A stretch of 34,853 bases of DNA from Sulfurimonadaceae bacterium (lineage in GTDB: Bacteria; Campylobacterota; Campylobacteria; Campylobacterales; Sulfurimonadaceae). Below the pieces are notes generated by a model that saw only the letters and a list, made by a program, of their open reading frames with translations, was not told the origin of the DNA and ran no database searches. Both the position numbers and the translations under genes were made by a program. Shown here piece after piece: positions 33,271-34,853 of the stretch. Where the stretch lies: assembly GCA_016744905.1 (NCBI GenBank), contig JADGDM010000027.1, positions 1 to 34,853 on the forward strand. Reading direction: 5' to 3'. Numbering within the stretch: the stretch's first letter is position 1; the number at the start of each line of letters is the position of its first letter.

Positions 33271-33924
33271 TTAAAATTTAATAGCCTTAAAGTCTTCTCT
33301 TACGATATCTTCGAATTTTCCAATGATCTCTCTGTCGTAGAAACCATCTTCAAACATTCGCTCAAAGAACTCATCCATGGTACGCATAAAGTGATGGTTG
33401 GTGACGATATCGTTGTATTCATTGATCTGTGTTTTAAATCTATTGTATACATAACTTTTAAATAGCTCTTGATACTCAGTTGCGAGTGCGCTGTTGTTAT
33501 CTGATGAGAGTAGGGGATCTAATACACTTGGGATGTAGACAATATTCCATGGAGCAGTAAATGCTAAGACATTACGTCCTCTTCCAAAAACAGAAGCAAG
33601 TTGATAGTTTTTTAGATCTTTAGACTTTTTGTAACCACTTAGCTCTTCTATAGTTTTTGCAGGGTTCTGTGTATTTGATGGATCTTTTTTTGTATATTCG
33701 TTATTGAACAGTGCTGAGTAAAAAGTTGATGCAATACGTGTGCTTGATGAGTCTTTAAATCCACGCATATAGACAGTTTTATTATTGTTTAAATTATCTT
33801 TTAACTTTTTCCAGCTTTTCTCAGCCTTATCTTGAGGAATATAAATTGTTTTTTCTAATCCAAATTTAAAAAAGTCCTCTTTTGAGATGTACTCGTTAAG
33901 TAATATATCGTATGAATCTATCAT
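33271..33924 (-). CDS. Unrecognised 217-residue soluble protein
   Basis: Family not recognised. The protein is polar, rich in Lys, Asp, Asn and Tyr, with no signal peptide or membrane segment. It has a mixed central region (YQLASVFGRGRNVLAFTAPW, then NIVYIPSVLDPLLSSDNNSA) and a helical C-terminus (HHFMRTMDEFFERMFEDGFY). No catalytic motif stands out. The start is good: GGAGAAGCT directly precedes ATG 33924 and a TATAAT lies at 33960-33965. It is divergent from the response regulator gene. It could be part of a regulatory pair with that gene or an unlinked accessory gene. Confidence 0.75.
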   Translation of the reverse strand: MIDSYDILLNEYISKEDFFKFGLEKTIYIPQDKAEKSWKKLKDNLNNNKTVYMRGFKDSSSTRIASTFYSALFNNEYTKKDPSNTQNPAKTIEELSGYKKSKDLKNYQLASVFGRGRNVLAFTAPWNIVYIPSVLDPLLSSDNNSALATEYQELFKSYVYNRFKTQINEYNDIVTNHHFMRTMDEFFERMFEDGFYDREIIGKFEDIVREDFKAIKF

Positions 33925-33959
33925 AGCTTCTCCATAGTGTTAAATAGTTTATTAACGCA

Positions 33960-33965
33960 ATTATA
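33960..33965 (-). promoter_or_regulatory. -10 box for the 217-residue protein gene
   Basis: TATAAT on the minus strand in CGCTATAATTGCG, giving an expected leader of about 29 nt. Confidence 0.5.
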
Positions 33966-34094
33966 GCGATTATTTTATCTTCTTGTTGGATGGCTCTTAT
34001 TTTAAATACAAATTAATATAAAACAATATATTGAGATTATTTATAAATACAATAGTATAAAAAAAACTTATTATATTTTGAGATAATTTTGTGA

Positions 34095-34100
34095 TATACT
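34095..34100 (+). promoter_or_regulatory. -10 box for the response regulator-GGDEF gene
   Basis: TATACT in GTGATATACTTAC, 23 nt before the TTG start. The divergent stretch 33925-34123 is very AT-rich and shows no other clear element. Confidence 0.45.
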
Positions 34101-34123
34101 TACAAAAATTTAAAAGGAATATT

Positions 34124-34853
34124 TTGGCTGAATTACAAGATTTACTACCACATTCAAAGAAACTCTCTGTTCTCTATATAGATAACGATGCTACTTTACG
34201 TGCACAAATAGTAATGCAACTTTCCAAAATATTCCATAATGTTGATGATTTTGATGATGCTTATGAGGGTCTGAATTTTTTTAAATTAAATCAGCACGAT
34301 ATAGTGGTGGTTGATATTGATGTACCGGGTATGGATAATGGCTCATTTATTCGTAATATTAAAGAAATTAAGCGAGATCAGCACATCATCTTAAGTTCTA
34401 AAAAACTTGAATCTGTCTCATTGGTAAATTATATTAATTCAGGAGTCTCTTCTGTTATTGCTAAACCCTTTAAATTAGCAGGTCTTTTAGATTCTATTGA
34501 CTCAGTTATGCAAAGTGTTTATCATGCTAAATCTGCTGAAGTGGAGATAGAAAACCTACAAGATAAACTGAAGCAGTTAGAACATCGGGCCAATACATTT
34601 AATAAAATTGAAGATAGATTTAAAGAAGATCTTGCTTATGAGCGTAAAAGAATAGGACGTTTCTTACAAAATGAGAAAGCTCTTCAAAAAGAGATTGATG
34701 AATCAAAAAATATTATTGATGGTTCTAAGATGCTTAATGACTTGACAGGTATTCCAAATAAAATGGCCTTACAAAGTAAGCTTCAAGGTTCAGATTTAAA
34801 AGCACTGGTCTATCTAAACATTGATAATTTTAATTTTATCAATACTGTTTATG
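34124..34853 (+). CDS. Response regulator with GGDEF domain (3' end outside window)
   Basis: A TTG-initiated frame with AAAGGA 5 nt upstream, open for 243 codons to the right edge. Residues 14-130 are a receiver domain: the acidic pair in VLYIDNDATLR, the probable phospho-Asp in VVVDIDVPGMDNGS, Ser in place of Thr in IILSS, and Lys in VIAKPFKLAG. A coiled coil follows (about 140-205; EVEIENLQDKLKQLEHRANT), then the start of a GGDEF domain (LTGIPNKMALQSKLQ, LVYLNIDNFNFINTVY). The GGDEF active-site motif lies beyond the window, so cyclase activity cannot be judged. It is likely a phosphorylation-controlled diguanylate cyclase. Confidence 0.88.
   Translation, partial: MAELQDLLPHSKKLSVLYIDNDATLRAQIVMQLSKIFHNVDDFDDAYEGLNFFKLNQHDIVVVDIDVPGMDNGSFIRNIKEIKRDQHIILSSKKLESVSLVNYINSGVSSVIAKPFKLAGLLDSIDSVMQSVYHAKSAEVEIENLQDKLKQLEHRANTFNKIEDRFKEDLAYERKRIGRFLQNEKALQKEIDESKNIIDGSKMLNDLTGIPNKMALQSKLQGSDLKALVYLNIDNFNFINTVY

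Overview
The window is about 35 kb of an AT-rich chromosome of the phylum Campylobacterota (formerly Epsilonproteobacteria). It most resembles a free-living, Sulfurimonas-like lineage. This assignment is inference from gene content: the flgL-ftsK pair, tandem FlgF/FlgG rod genes behind a sigma-54 promoter, a long-form dapD, acnB, and sigma-54 boxes of the GGAAC-N5-TTGCT type. It is mostly core chromosome with several accessory-looking islands. No CRISPR array, insertion sequence or prophage was seen.

Layout. (1) 1-3.1 kb: the 5' part of rpoD (minus strand, cut by the window edge), divergent from the rod genes flgF-flgG. (2) 3.1-6.8 kb: a tightly packed seven-gene operon: leuD, leuB, a TPR-like small protein, an unrecognised 107-residue protein, purU, trmL and a 50-residue membrane protein. 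(3) 6.8-9.5 kb: a 27-residue ORF, a 29-bp palindrome in front of a CI/S24-type repressor gene, a lipoprotein NlpC/P60 peptidase, and a miniature rod-like protein of 101 residues. (4) 9.5-14.6 kb: dapD, an ankyrin protein, a hemerythrin-PAS protein behind a CRP/FNR-like box and a 13-bp inverted repeat, a ribbon-helix-helix protein, a DUF6166-HTH protein, a 45-residue membrane protein, a CinA/MoaB-like protein and an acidic protein. (5) 14.6-16.9 kb: adk and aspS (minus). (6) 17.0-24.6 kb: a five-gene envelope-signalling operon: a YfiR-like periplasmic protein, a TonB-dependent receptor, a CHASE8-HAMP protein ending in a PP2C/SpoIIE-like domain that has lost its metal-binding motifs, a dCache-HAMP-PAS protein with no output domain, and an MscS-like protein. 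A convergent sensor module with no output domain overlaps the end of this operon. (7) 25.4-30.3 kb: tRNA-Leu(CAA), flgL and ftsK. Both protein genes have strong sigma-54-type boxes, and ftsK appears to start at a non-ATG codon. (8) 30.4-34.85 kb: acnB, a GC-rich palindromic intergenic element, an unrecognised protein, and the start of a response regulator-GGDEF gene cut by the right edge.

The best candidate for an undescribed system is region 6. It keeps the YfiR plus CHASE8-HAMP sensor logic of the YfiBNR system. It replaces the OmpA-like outer-membrane partner with a TonB-dependent receptor and the diguanylate cyclase output with a pseudophosphatase, and it adds a second sensor and an MscS-like channel protein. 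Its only visible output would be protein-protein interaction, perhaps with partners encoded elsewhere.
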